This document shows, in pieces, positions 38,187 through 49,874 of a DNA stretch of 64,000 nucleotides. The translations under genes were made by a program, and so were the position numbers. The first letter of the stretch is position 1, and every line of letters starts with the position of its first letter. The stretch is from the NCBI GenBank assembly GCA_022836615.1, contig MU405324.1, positions 1 to 64,000 on the forward strand, written 5' to 3'. This DNA comes from Annulohypoxylon bovei var. microspora. Taxonomy: Eukaryota > Ascomycota > Sordariomycetes > Xylariales > Hypoxylaceae. A model generated the notes under the pieces. It did not search any database. It was not told the origin of the DNA and saw only the letters and a list, made by a program, of their open reading frames with translations.

Positions 38187-39204
38187 GCATCATTATAAAA
38201 AGTATCAACCCGTTCTCAATTCAGTCTTTGGTTTCGTATTAACAGGTCTCATGACTGGCTGAGTGGAATTGAACATCAACGTCCAACGTTCAGACGGATA
38301 TTTGGCATGATATATATAGCGAGGCTTCAATGCGACTTTAAATACATACATTGTTGGTGAAAAGTAATAGATCTTGAATAATTAACTCGCAATCTAATGT
38401 ACGCCCGTCTTTCCCATCAACCCCAACACTACCTAGGTAGGTTAAGTAGTTCCATAATCCTACACCACTCAAGTTGATTATATCTTCACTATCCTATACT
38501 AACTCTGCAAATTCCCGTTACGCAAGATGCTTACCTACCTATCTATAGGTAGCTTTTAATCTAGACCATCAGTTCCCTAGCTACCTACATATATTTAAGC
38601 TTAATTATACCCCCAGCCCGCAAGCTTTATCCCGTAGATAGCTAGGTAGGCAGGAAATCGGACCGATCTAGCCATAAGAATCACCGTAACCTAAGCTGGC
38701 TACATGATGCTACGTGATAATACAATAAATACTCAATACGAACATGTGGAAGTAAATTTATGTTACGGCATAAAATAGGCCAAGCACTTTAAGATATTGG
38801 TTCTCTACCTATAATAGACATACATTGGTAGTGTCTGTCCAATTTTCAAGTCAACCAATGGTTTACACATGGTGTCACTTGTCATCACAGGTGCTCATGA
38901 TATATGTCAAGGTAAAGTTCGTAACGTGCTTGATTTCGTCTATGAATCAATCCCACCTGTATCTCATAAGGGCATGAATGTAGAATACATAAAAAACCCC
39001 AGCATGCATCAATCGACTAAGAACAGGAACCTGAATAGGTAAACCCTGCTAGGAATTACCGTGCTCTGGGGTTGGGAGGGGTACGGGGAATTATGGAGAG
39101 AAAAATGCCCAATTAGACGATATCACCGGAAGAAGAACACCGAAACCATCCAAACTCCGAAGAACTTTTACGATTCCCATTTCCTTTCCTATCGCTTAGT
39201 GCAT
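38187..39204. other. Intergenic between convergent genes, no gene seen
   Basis: AT-leaning unique sequence with several CCTAGGTAGG-like elements (for example about 38431-38442 and 38641-38652). No frame worth reporting. It holds the 3' regions of two convergent genes. Confidence 0.5.
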
Positions 39205-41391
39205 TTAGTCAACCTCCTCCATGGCGCTGTCGCCAGTCTCGGCGGCGGCAGCGTCAGCAGTAGCTGGCACCTCCTCAACCTCGGGTTCCTCATCGAGGTT
39301 CAAGCCGAGGGACACCAGCTTGTGGATACGCTCGGCGAAGCCAGCGGGCTCCTCGATGGTGAAACCAGAGACAAGCAGCGAGGTCTCGAAGAGTAGCTGG
39401 ACGATAGACTTGACGGTCTTGTCGTTCTCGCCGTCCGCATCGATCTTCTTCTTGAGCTCCTTGATGATAGGAGACTTAGGAGAGATCTCGAAAGTCTTCT
39501 TAGAGCTCATGTAGCTGCTCATGGAGGTGTCTCGGAGAGCCTGGGCCTTCATAATGCGCTCCATGTTAGCAGACCATCCGAACTGGCCAGTTCGGATGGC
39601 GCAAGGGGAGCCAACCAGCTTGTGAGAGACGACAACCTTCTCGACCTTGTCGCCGAGAACATTCTTCAACGACTTAGCAAGGCCCTCGAACTCCTTCTCC
39701 TCGGCTTCACGGGCCTTCTTCTCATCCTCGGTCTCCTCGAGGTCGAAGTCTTTGGTAATGTCAACGAGCTTCTTGCCCTCGAACTCCTTTAGCTGAGTCA
39801 TGGCATACTCGTCAATAGGATCAACCAGGAAGAGAACCTCGAAGTTCTTCTCCTTGAGGGCGTCCAAGAAAGGAGACTTGGTGACGGCCTTGAGGGACTC
39901 GCCGGTGATGTAGTAGATGTTCTTCTGGTGATCGGCCATGCGGGTGACATAGTCAGAAAGAGAAGTCTGCTCGTCGCCGGACTTGGTGGAGTTGAATCGC
40001 AGAAGCTTGGCCAGGAGCTGTCGGTTCTGAGAGTCCTCATGAATACCGAGCTTGAGGTTCTTAGAGAAGGCACTGTAGAACTTGTCGAACTGCTCCTTGT
40101 CCTCGGCAATTTCGCCGAAGAGCTCGAGGGCCTTCTTGACAATGTTCTTCTTGATAACCTTCATGATCTTGTTCTGCTGGAGAGTCTCACGAGACAAGTT
40201 CAGAGGCAGGTCCTCAGAGTCGACGACACCCTTGATGAAGCTAAGCCACTCAGGGATGAGGTCGGTGGCATCATCAGTGATGAAGACACGACGAACGTAG
40301 AGCTTGATGTTGTTCTTGGTCTTCTTGGTCTCGAAGAGATCGAAGGGAGCACGCTTAGGAACGAATAGGATAGCTCGGAACTCAAGCTGACCCTCAACGG
40401 AGAAGTGCTTGACGCCAAGGTGGTCTTCCCAGTCGTTAGAAAGGGACTTGTAGAAAGCAGCATACTCCTCTTGGGTAATGTCCTGGGGGTTGCGAGTCCA
40501 GATGGGCTTCTGCTTATTGAGCTCTTCCTCCTCGATGGAAGTCTCCTTAATCTTCTTGGTCTTCTTCTTCTTTTCCTTCTCCTCGTCATCATCGTCGACC
40601 TCCTCGATCTTGGGCTTCTTGTCTTCGCCCTCCTCGGTTTCCTCAACTTCCTCGACTTCCTCAGCATCCTCGTCAGGGACCTCCTTCTCGGTCTCCTTCT
40701 TGACGTGGAGGTAGATGGGGTAGGAGATGAACTCGGAGTGCTTCTTGATGACCTCCTTGACCTTGCTCTCGTTGAGGTACTCCATCTGCTCATCCTTCAA
40801 GTGAAGGATTAGCTTAGAGCCACGACCAAGGGGCTCACTCTCGGTGTCGGGCTTGACGCTGAAGGTGCCACCAGCAGATGACTCCCAGATGTACTGCTCG
40901 TCATCGTTGTGCTTGGAGATGAATGTGACTCGGTCGGCAACAAGGTATGCGGAGTAGAAACCGACACCGAATTGACCAATCATGGAAACATCAGCACCAG
41001 CAGTGAGTGCCTCCATAAATTGCTTAGTACCCGAGCGGGCAATGGTACCGAGGTTGTTGACAAGGTCCTGGTTGTCGATGTTAGTCAAAAATTACTAAAG
41101 AGTGGGAATATTTTCCTTGGACAATTAACTTACAGCCTTGGTCATACCGATACCAGTATCACGGATAGTCAAGGTCTTGTTGTCCTTGTCGGGGATGATG
41201 TCGATGCGGAGGTCCTTGTTGGACTCCAGCTTGCTGGGGTCGGACAAGGCCTCATATCGGATCTTGTCAAGGGCATCTGAAGCGTTGGAAACCAACTCTC
41301 GGAGGAAAATCTCCTTGTTGGAGTAGACGGTGTTGATGATGAGGGAGAGAAGCTGAGAGATCTCAGCTTGAAACTCGAAGGTCTCCGACAT
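39205..41391 (-). CDS. hsp90: Molecular chaperone HSP90
   Basis: Cytosolic ATP-dependent chaperone. Exons 41391-41134 and 41067-39205 give 706 residues. The N-terminal ATPase domain begins ETFEFQAEISQLLSLIINT and contains NKEIFLRELVSNASDALDKI and DTGIGMTKADLVNNLGTIA, the latter rebuilt across the 66-base intron. An acidic charged linker lies at about residues 220-265. The C-terminus ends MEEVD, the TPR co-chaperone docking motif. A second, untranslated intron is likely: a GTAAGT donor at 41747 and a TTTTTCAG acceptor ending at 41450 would put a 298-base intron in the 5' leader. Codon choice is strongly C-ending, consistent with high expression. Confidence 0.98.
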
Positions 41392-43757
41392 CTTGATTAT
41401 GTGTGTGGTAAAAAGTGAGATCTATACACGGTTGACTCTGTCAGCTCAACTGAAAAATGAAGGTGATGTTGTTGATATTGGGAAATTTTTATTTGGGAAA
41501 GGTGGTTGGCGTGGGGGAGGGGTATGATGGCGGGGTGAACAAGGATTTCGCACAGGGCGCACTTGTTGATGTGAATGGAGCAAATTCTTATTGCGACAAT
41601 ATTGATATGGCGATGTACAGTCGCTTATGTAGGTTCCTTTTCTCGCAGTTTGAGAATGGAATAGCCTCGTTGGGCAACTGGGGGAGTGGAATGCAAAGGC
41701 AAGGCTGATAGGCGGGGAAATATCTACTGAACGATGTCTAAACTTACCAGAGAAGATGTTTAATGTCGAAGGCGGATGGGGGTATCACAAGAAGAGAGGG
41801 TGATCTTCTAAATCACTTGAGGATGGAAGATAGTTGGTTTGGTATGAGGAAGAAAAAGTTGAGAAAAGTTGAGGGAGGAAAAAAGGGAAGAAGTATGTTC
41901 ACGAAACGAAGAAGTCGCAGCTAGAAATGTTCTTCAAGCTCTTTCCGTGCACGGCCCCACATGGGTTTCTATCGAATTCTACGGCACTTCTGGTACTTCT
42001 GGTAGTAGCGAACAGAATCCAGCTCTCTAATTGGCTAAGCTGCGGCTCCATGGCAACCATTGTGGAACGATGATTGGACGAAAGCATCCGAAGCATTGGT
42101 ATGCAAGTCCAGACCTCTCGAGCCTTCCATCTCTTTGGTGCCTGCAGTTTCTCCAAACTTCTGGAAAATACGCCTAGGCTGGCAGGTAGGCAGGCAGGCA
42201 GCTTCTAAGGCTGTCCACGGGCAGGTGCTAATCTAACAAATACACGATTCAGCAGCGTACATAGCTGCCTAAGGTAGGTACATAGATCCATTAGAACCTG
42301 AGTACCTAGATCAAAGTGCAGTTGCCGCCTTGAAAACCCTGCAAACAAGGAGTGGCAATACAATTGGCTCACGACTCATTTACTTCGGTCTAATCCGATA
42401 ATGTTAATATTTAGTAATACATATACTGTAGAAATCAATCATGTATGAGTCAATGTATTTTTTTCTCAATCTTTTTTTTCAGCTACATAGTATCAATGTA
42501 GAAAATTCGACCTGTTTTTGGATCGCAACGACTGCGTAATTCCCCCGCACTCATACAAGCTGATGGAAAGTCTGAGAAGCTGTTCCCCATAATTTATTTC
42601 CACTTGCCGCATTAGGTAGTAAGGCTGATTCTTATGCTAGCTACAACCGGCAACGGTTTAGCTTGATTGGTTGAGCCAAACAGTTTCAGTTGTTGGTAAA
42701 ACTTCGGTTTATCTTACTGAGGCTAAAGCTGAGGCTCACGATTAACATGGAAGCTTGGCATAAAACGTCAGGTCATTACATGTGATCGAATACATTTGCG
42801 TTATAAATGAGAATGTTTGTTTTAAGGACTTAGGGATCATTAGGAAATTTTTATAAATAAATATATATAGGTATTATTTATATGGAAAGGTATGTGTTAA
42901 GAAGTTGATAACATTTTTATGTTTTGGTGAATTTAAGACATTGGAAACCAAGGGCTCCTCACCCTTAGGAGTTGGCTCGGATCTTGCTATTTCTAATGAT
43001 ACCAGCTTCATAGGACTATTAATGTTCACACCAATTTACTAGGATGTTCATGAATGGGATTGGTTAAGTGGGCGCTTAGGTAAGTTGATATCCGTAAAAA
43101 AAAATGAATCCGACCTAATAAATTCTTCAGAGGGATACGAGTATTTGAAATAAACCATTTGCAAATTTAATAATAACTATGTTAATATAAAATCACGATA
43201 ACCTAACTACAATTATGTAAAAAGTTTAGATCAAAGTAAGTAGGTAGGTTAGGCACTTGGTCATTGGTAAAAACTTTCAGCAGTGTGTTAATGCTATTTT
43301 TCTCGTCGTGGCCTTTAACCATCACATATAGGTACTTAATTTTATGGTTATGCTATTGCAATAAACTCGTGTGAGTGATATATGCTCTCAAAATGATAAA
43401 TGATTAATTGAATGTAGTTCTAGTGTTGTGTTAGATATTTATCCCCCTTTTTAATCGCCATAGAACGTAGGTAGCTACCACTTCTAAATAATGTATTGAC
43501 GTCCTTTGCCCAGTAGCATAATGCATATCATCAATTATGGACATGTGCAATGGATTCATGTAGATAAACCATTAGAATAATTGTAAATAGACATAATAAT
43601 TCTCGTCATGGTAAGCGATACCCCTATTTTCAAATGGTTGTGTCAATGACCTAAAGACTCCCAATCGTCATCCGCCTCGACCCTCCCCCTTATTACCTTG
43701 CCTGTTACTACCTACTACTACAAAAGATCGTAACTAAATCCTGCCAACATTTCACTC
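41392..43757. other. HSP90 upstream region and gene-free spacer
   Basis: About 2.4 kb. The first few hundred bases are the probable 5' leader intron and promoter of HSP90. The rest (42300-43700) is AT-leaning unique sequence with a GGCAGGTAGGCAGGCAGGCAG run at about 42180-42200 and no credible frames. Confidence 0.5.
41898..41910. promoter_or_regulatory. Candidate heat-shock element upstream of HSP90
   Basis: The sequence TTCACGAAACGAA has one inverted TTCnnGAA pair and a third GAA five bases further, about 510 bases upstream of the HSP90 start and upstream of the proposed leader intron. More TTC/GAA modules lie near 41923-41935. Heat-shock factor sites of this form are known at HSP90 promoters; this instance is inferred from motif and position only. 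Confidence 0.4.
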
Positions 43758-44573
43758 TCATAGTCCCCAATTATCATACGGCTTCATCAATTCATTGAAC
43801 TCCACCCCCTCAGGAAAATCCTCCTCGCCAAGGTGCGTGGTATGCGCCCAAGGCTTGAGGCTATTCTCCTCCCTAATTGTCTTTGAGAAGCATCCGCTCC
43901 ACCCCTTCCTGGGGTACGCCTTATTCACCTCATCCCTAGTGACCGGATCGATGATCTGCGGGTTAGTGCTCATGTTGTCGTAGATAGTAGCCAGCTGAAT
44001 GAGCTGTCCTAAGAAAGTGATGGTGCCTACGGTCCCCAGGTCTTGATGGCGAATGATAGCTTCGGCCACAGCTTCGGCCTGAGCCTGGGGCGCTCCAAGC
44101 TCCTTCGTGAGGTTCAGGGCTAGGATTCCCCCGTAGAACTCGAACGACATTAGCGTTGCTCGTAGGTTGTCGTGCGTGGTGCCGATGTCGTGGAGGAGGC
44201 ATGTCAGCGCCCATGTAGACAGCGAGAGCTTGCCGAATGTCTGGGGGAATTGGTCCTTGAGGATAGAATATCCTGGTTTGTTGGTCAGTTTAAATTCGAA
44301 GAGGAAATCGGTACGTGATTATAGATGAACCTTACCCCAATGGTAGACTCGCATCGAATGATTGTACGTCTGCTCGATGAGGTGCTTTTTGGCATATTCT
44401 TGAACTCCGATGACGATGGGGTCATCCGAAGGAAAGGGGATATCCTTTGTAGTTAAGGGGGAAGGTTTGTGAAGATACGGCATCCCGTTCAGGGTGACGT
44501 CAGAATCAACTGGAACGGCATTCCAACCATGCTTGGCGATGTCGGCTGCGGATGCTGCTGGTGTAGATGACAT
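43758..44573 (-). CDS. Cyanamide hydratase-like HD-domain protein
   Basis: Member of the fungal cyanamide hydratase (urea hydro-lyase, DDI2-like) family, which hydrates cyanamide to urea using a metal-binding HD fold. Exons 44573-44336 and 44272-43758 give 250 residues, close to the family length. The intron (GTAAGG...ACCAG) joins YHW to GYSILKDQFP in phase. Metal-site motifs are visible: NHSMRVYHWG near residues 74-83, LLHDIGTTHDN around 109 and EAIIRHQDLG near residue 147. The C-terminal NPQIIDPVTRDEVNKAYPR is also characteristic. Actual substrate is not proven by sequence. Confidence 0.9.
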
Positions 44574-45246
44574 GGTCGCGAGTGTTTGATATCTTTCAAA
44601 GCTATATCCAAGTATACTTGATCTGCTACCACGTTAACAAAAGGGGCATCAGTTAAGTTTATATATGATTTACGTCACCGATGGCGGAGTTAACCCATAT
44701 TATTATTTTTTAAATAATATTAGTCAGATTTTAGTGATACATAATCTATATCGAATTACATGTCTTGCTCGGGTTTTGATTATGCAGAATTGGGGTTATA
44801 TGCTACAACTCCGCGGGATGATTGTCTCTTGATAGTCTTATACTTAAAGACCGTAACATCGTCAACTTCACCAACACTGTAAACTCTACGTAGCTGTCTG
44901 GCCGCTTCGCGGAGTTATGAGTACACAGTTATCGAAATTGTTGCTATTACATCTCCGACAACTATTCGCTTCCAGTCGTGATGTCCCTCACGAGCGAACT
45001 TGATAAAGGAACCTATTGTCAACCCCCTAGATTGACAGTGTCTACAGCAACAACAATCACAGTAGGATGGTTTGGCATTATTAAACATCGTCGATATCTC
45101 AGGATATCGATTTGAAAGACGGCCATGATTGGTACGAGACGACGTCACCGAAATAGGACATCGCCGTCATGCGAGGACTGCCATTGCGGATTTAACGGGA
45201 TATACGCCCGAACAGAGCTCGAACGCTTCCGGCTTGAAGATGCTGA
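44574..45246. other. Intergenic, no gene seen
   Basis: Promoter region of the cyanamide hydratase-like gene and 3' side of AP-2 mu. The 77-codon frame at 44915-45148 has no recognisable feature. Confidence 0.5.
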
Positions 45247-46681
45247 TCAAAATCTACGGCAATGATTAGCAAATATGGTGGAGTTGGTGGGAGAAGTGCC
45301 GCTAAGACGTACCGAATTTCATAAGACCCTGCTCTTGTCATGTATCTTACCCACTTGACGCTTGAGTAATTGTTCTTTTCGAATACCTTCAAGTATCGGA
45401 CAAGGAGGCCTGAACTAGTAAACATGAGGAGACTGAAGCTCATGCTCAGTGGTGGGCGTGACCAGGCTTTCTGGTTAGTCATACTTGTGAGCTCCGCTTC
45501 AGCACTTAGCACGAATTCACTCTGACCAGTGAAGCGGCCGATCTTCCAAACGATGTTGTTTTCGCTTGGCTCGTACTTAGCTTTCCCCTGGGTGCAACGC
45601 TCGGTGATGCGAGCGGTGTTCAACGGAGTCGGGATACGAACAACGACGTTCGTGGCGAATAGCTTACTGCCAAAGTTCGCCTTAACACCAATACTATACT
45701 CTACTTTGGTCTTGCCAACTTCATTAACGATGGCGTGCACCTTGAAGGGTAGATTGACGTTCTCAGTTGCTCGATAGCGCATGAGCTCGAACTCCCCGTC
45801 GGGAGGGATGAAGGAGATAATTCGGTCAGTGTCGAATTTGCCCAGCTTCACACATTGATGGAATTGACAGTCCTCCAGAGTGACACTTCCAGCAGCAGCT
45901 TTTGTAGCTTTAGTACCCAGTTTGTTACCACTGGGGAGTGACTGCAGTCCATCATGGTCCAATAGAAGTCGATCATTGAGCCCAAATTTACATTCAGGGG
46001 TGCCTGAAAGATATGCGCGCATGATAATCTGACCGGTGACATCAGCCCGGAGAACAGTGCCAGTAGCAGACATCAAAAGGTTGACATCCTCGATCACGTC
46101 GACGAAAGCCTCGTTCTTTCTGTATTTAACATCGGCCTTCCTCCATGATAACGCGCCGGTTGCTTGCATGGTGATCTTAGCAGAATCCTCAGCTGCACGT
46201 TCGGACTTGACGCCTTCGGTGGTGATGTACATTTTGAGGGTATCGGTCTCGGTGTTTTGGGGGTATCCAAAGTCGATGATCTCTAGAAGCATAGATAGAT
46301 TAGAAGTAGTTAAATACGGAGTAGTGTAGAGACTGTAAACTTACCATCTAGAAGTTCATAGACTAGCACGAAATTGTTCTTGACGGCTTCTTCATCGAAC
46401 TTCCCAAAGTAACCCCTACCAAGCTGGATCAGCCGGTAGAGGAACTCGAAGACGAGCGCAGCATTGGCATTGCTCTTAGTGATGGCGACTAGATAAATGT
46501 TTTCATGCTTGACGTGGCTAAATGTGGTGCTGCCGAGGGTGAGTATTGGTGATCGGACCTGAGGATTGGAGATGACTTGGATTCGAAAGACGTCGGCGAG
46601 GCGAGGCCGGCAATCATTCCGAAAGGCACGGAAGATCAGGTTCTCGCCCTTCTGATTGAATATTAGGATGCCGGAGAGCAT
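45247..46681 (-). CDS. APM4: AP-2 adaptor complex medium (mu) subunit
   Basis: Mu subunit of the AP-2 clathrin adaptor, which recognises cargo at the plasma membrane during endocytosis. Exons 46681-46345, 46282-45313 and 45253-45247 give 437 residues. The N-terminal longin domain contains NQKGENLIFRAFRNDCRPRL and KFDEEAVKNNFVLVYELLDE. The mu-homology domain follows from about residue 170 with NVNLLMSATGTVLRADV, SGTPECKFGLNDRLLLD and VKWVRYMTRAGSYEIRF. The last exon is only seven bases (A TTT TGA): splicing there gives the family terminus YEIRF, while read-through adds a spurious 30-residue tail. The sequence is clearly AP-2 rather than AP-1 mu. Confidence 0.95.
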
Positions 46682-47962
46682 GTTGGCGAGACCTCATGGA
46701 CTCGACTCCAAGCTCGATAAAGGAGAGAATGGTTTAAATGTTTAAATTTAGAAACTGATAAGGCGACGCCATTAGACGGTATGTACCTAGTAGCTGGACG
46801 GGAAGACGGCCGTTGGCAGGTGGAGTCCCCTGTCAAACCCCCGAGACCAATTAAAATGGTTTAGTTTGCACTAGCCACTAGCGATAAGATAACGAGTTGA
46901 TTTCACATTTATGTAGCCCTGATAGACATGAGCCACAACGTGGAGTTCCGGTCGGGGAAGTCAAGCCTCGAATTGAGTCTTCAAAGTTATGGATTTCTAC
47001 AGTTCCTCTATTTCAACTCAAGGCCATGTTATATCACATGTCATTCTCCCCAACTCGTATTCAGATTCAACATTCTAAGGCTAAGACGTCTTGCTCCAAT
47101 TTAGTACCTTAACCCGAGCAAAGCTGGTTTATGTTACCATCTCCAAGTGTGGGTGGAAATGCAACTTCAAGTCCCAAGAAAGAGGCAGCAAACGCGTGCA
47201 ATGTGAGGTGTCTAATTCAGATCACCGTTGTATTAGAGCTTTCAGTGCCGACCTATTGCTACCTGTGGGGTCACTCAAATCATCGCCCCTATTTCCTATT
47301 TCCCATCGAGGATACAGCGTAATGCAGTAGTCGTGGAAGACGACTATTTTTCGTCCGAACCCACCGCGACTCCAAACCCCCCTCACGGCATGAATTCCCT
47401 ATTCCGGGGTGTTCGTCAACACGTTCCGAGATCACTCCCGAAGTAGGCAAGACCTTTTCCAACTTCCTAGGCCTTATTATGTGGAACGCCTAACTATTCT
47501 CTATTCTAATTGGCGGTTCGTTGAAGAGGGACTAGTAATCAAAGGCCCTTAATCCAACATTCGCACGAGACATCATGTCTCTAAACGCTATGACATTTAC
47601 ACCGGTGCTTCCTTAAAGCTAGGTCGCTTGTGATCGTTCGACCTATGTCCGCCCTTATTTCCTATTGTCAAGTCATGGCGATCCAGCGGAATAGTAAACC
47701 GCGTTCCCGCGTCTAGGAGAATAGTCAAGTATATCTAGACCAGGTTCACTATATCGTGCAAAGCTACTAATGCTATGTGGGAAGGTTCAATGAATCCCAC
47801 GATCAAGTTTCCAGTCTTTGTCTTCCCGTCTTCCCGATAGATCTAGGATTTGTGAGGAATCTGATCGTGATAAAAAGGCTGTTGGCCGCCGCTTGTTTGG
47901 TAAGAAGTTGCTTCACTGCACGCCCACAACCCCTCTCGTGTTCTTAAGCAACCAAAGTCACC
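46682..47962. other. Intergenic between divergent genes, no gene seen
   Basis: Shared upstream region of AP-2 mu (minus) and the GH6 cellulase (plus). Short frames at 46897-47330 have no recognisable domain. I found no convincing cellulase-regulator site cluster by eye. Confidence 0.45.
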
Positions 47963-49649
47963 ATGTCTGCGAAAAAACTTCTCGTGGCTGCTCTGGGATC
48001 TATAACTCTAGGTGCCCCTTTCGATGGCATAGTTGAAGAGCGTGCGGCTTGCGCGGCTGCATGGTATGAACTCATTTACCCTTTATAAAGGATATCTAAC
48101 TCACTGTTGCTAGGGCGCAATGTGGTGGTCAAAGTTGGTCGGGTGCTACTTGCTGTGAAAGTGGGAACATTTGCGTCGTGTTGAACGACTACTATCATCA
48201 ATGCCAGCCCGGCGCTTCGACAACAGCTTCTGGAACAGTGACAACTCGCATCGCAACACCTTCCTCGACAGCCTCCTCAACTGGGATCACCACCGCAAAG
48301 CCAACAACTCCCATTGGCAGTACGACAACTCAGGGTTAGTAACTTAACTTCAATCTTACTTTGAATCGCCGTGTATGGGATTCACCTTTAGTTAGACCGA
48401 TTACTGACCCTGAACATGAAATAGCTCCTACCACCACCGCACCAGCCGGTAGCGGCACAGCCGCGTGGTCAGGAAACCCCTTCTCAGGTGTCAATATGTG
48501 GACCAACTCGTACTATGCCTCCGAGGTCTCCGCGTATGCCGTTCCCACTCTAGGTGCCGGCGCAGCAGCGGTTGCGAAAGTTCCTAGCTTTATGTGGCTG
48601 TAAGTAACGATCTACTGGCTAGTCTTTGGCATAGCTCCGTCTGACTTGTGATATAGAGATACTCGGGATAAGGTTGACTTGATGGCTACGACCTTAGCTG
48701 ATATCCGTGCCGCTAATAAGGCTGGTGCCAATCCCCCTAATGCCGGAATCTTCGTCGTCTACGATTTGCCCGACCGTGACTGTGCGGCAGCCGCCTCAAA
48801 CGGCGAATATTCTATTGCGGATGGCGGAGTTGAGAAATACAAGGCGTATATTGACGCTATTGTCGCCCTTGTCAAGACTTATTCCGATGTCCGGCTATTA
48901 CTTGTAATTGGTGCGTCCTAGCGAATCTCGAATCTCTTACCCCCTTTTCTAATAGTGTTATAGAGCCCGATTCATTAGCCAACATGATCACGAACTTGAA
49001 CGTAGCAAAATGCTCAAATGCTCAAAGTGCCTACTTGGAGTGCACTCAATACGCAATCAAAAACCTCAATCTGCCCAACGTTGCTATGTATCTAGACGCT
49101 GGCCACGCTGGGTGGCTCGGTTGGCCTGCGAACCTCGCACCAGCGGCCAAGTTGTACGCCCAGCTATACACTGACACAGGCTCGCCAGTGGCTCTTCGCG
49201 GTCTTGCTACTAACGTCGCGAACTACAACGCTTGGGAAATTAGCACGTGCCCATCGTACACGCAGGGCAACAGCAATTGTGACGAGTCGAAGTATGTCAA
49301 CGCTATGGCTCCCCTGTTATCCGCCGCGGGCTGGGACGCGCACTTCATCACGGACACAAGCCGAAGCGGCAAACAACCCACAAGCCAACAGCAATGGGGC
49401 GATTGGTGCAATGTAATCGGGACGGGATTCGGTACACGTCCAACAGGTGATACAGGTAGCGACATACTGGACGCGTTCGTCTGGGTCAAGCCCGGGGGAG
49501 AGTGTGATGGGACGAGCGATACAAGTGCCGCTCGGTACGACTATCACTGCGGGATGGCAGACGCACTGCAGCCAGCACCCGAAGCGGGCTCGTGGTTTGA
49601 GGCGTACTTCGAACAGCTGTACAAGAACGCCAACCCTCCTTTTCAGTAA
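47963..49649 (+). CDS. cbh2: GH6 cellobiohydrolase II with N-terminal CBM1
   Basis: Secreted exo-cellulase releasing cellobiose from non-reducing cellulose ends. Five exons: 47963-48063, 48114-48334, 48425-48599, 48657-48910 and 48964-49649, 478 residues. A signal peptide (SAKKLLVAALGSITLGAP) precedes a CBM1 with CGGQSWSGATCC and CVVLNDYYHQC, then a Thr/Ser-rich linker, then the catalytic domain from about residue 115 (SGNPFSGVNMWTN). Asp207 in DLPDRDCAA corresponds to the stabilising Asp175, and Asp253 in EPDSLAN to the general acid Asp221, of the Trichoderma enzyme. GDWCNVIGTGFGTRP and FVWVKPGGECDGTSD are intact. Every intron keeps phase. An intact, typical lignocellulose enzyme. Confidence 0.96.
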
Positions 49650-49874
49650 GGGTTCGGTCGAATGATTGTTAGAAGAGGTATATATGGGTGATTTATACAA
49701 AAGTTGAAATTTCATTTAACTATGGAATATATTTATCGGACCTACATATTTGCCATATTCACAACATATTATTTTTCTAAACACTAGATGTTTTAATTTA
49801 CCCAAGATATGCAGAGCAGATCATACCTCGTCACAGTTTTACTCTAACTCATAATCATGCCATCACTCTTCCCC

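Noticed and set aside
39798..40793. Long Ser/Arg frames opposite or inside HSP90
   Set aside because: Shadows of a strongly biased coding sequence in other frames.
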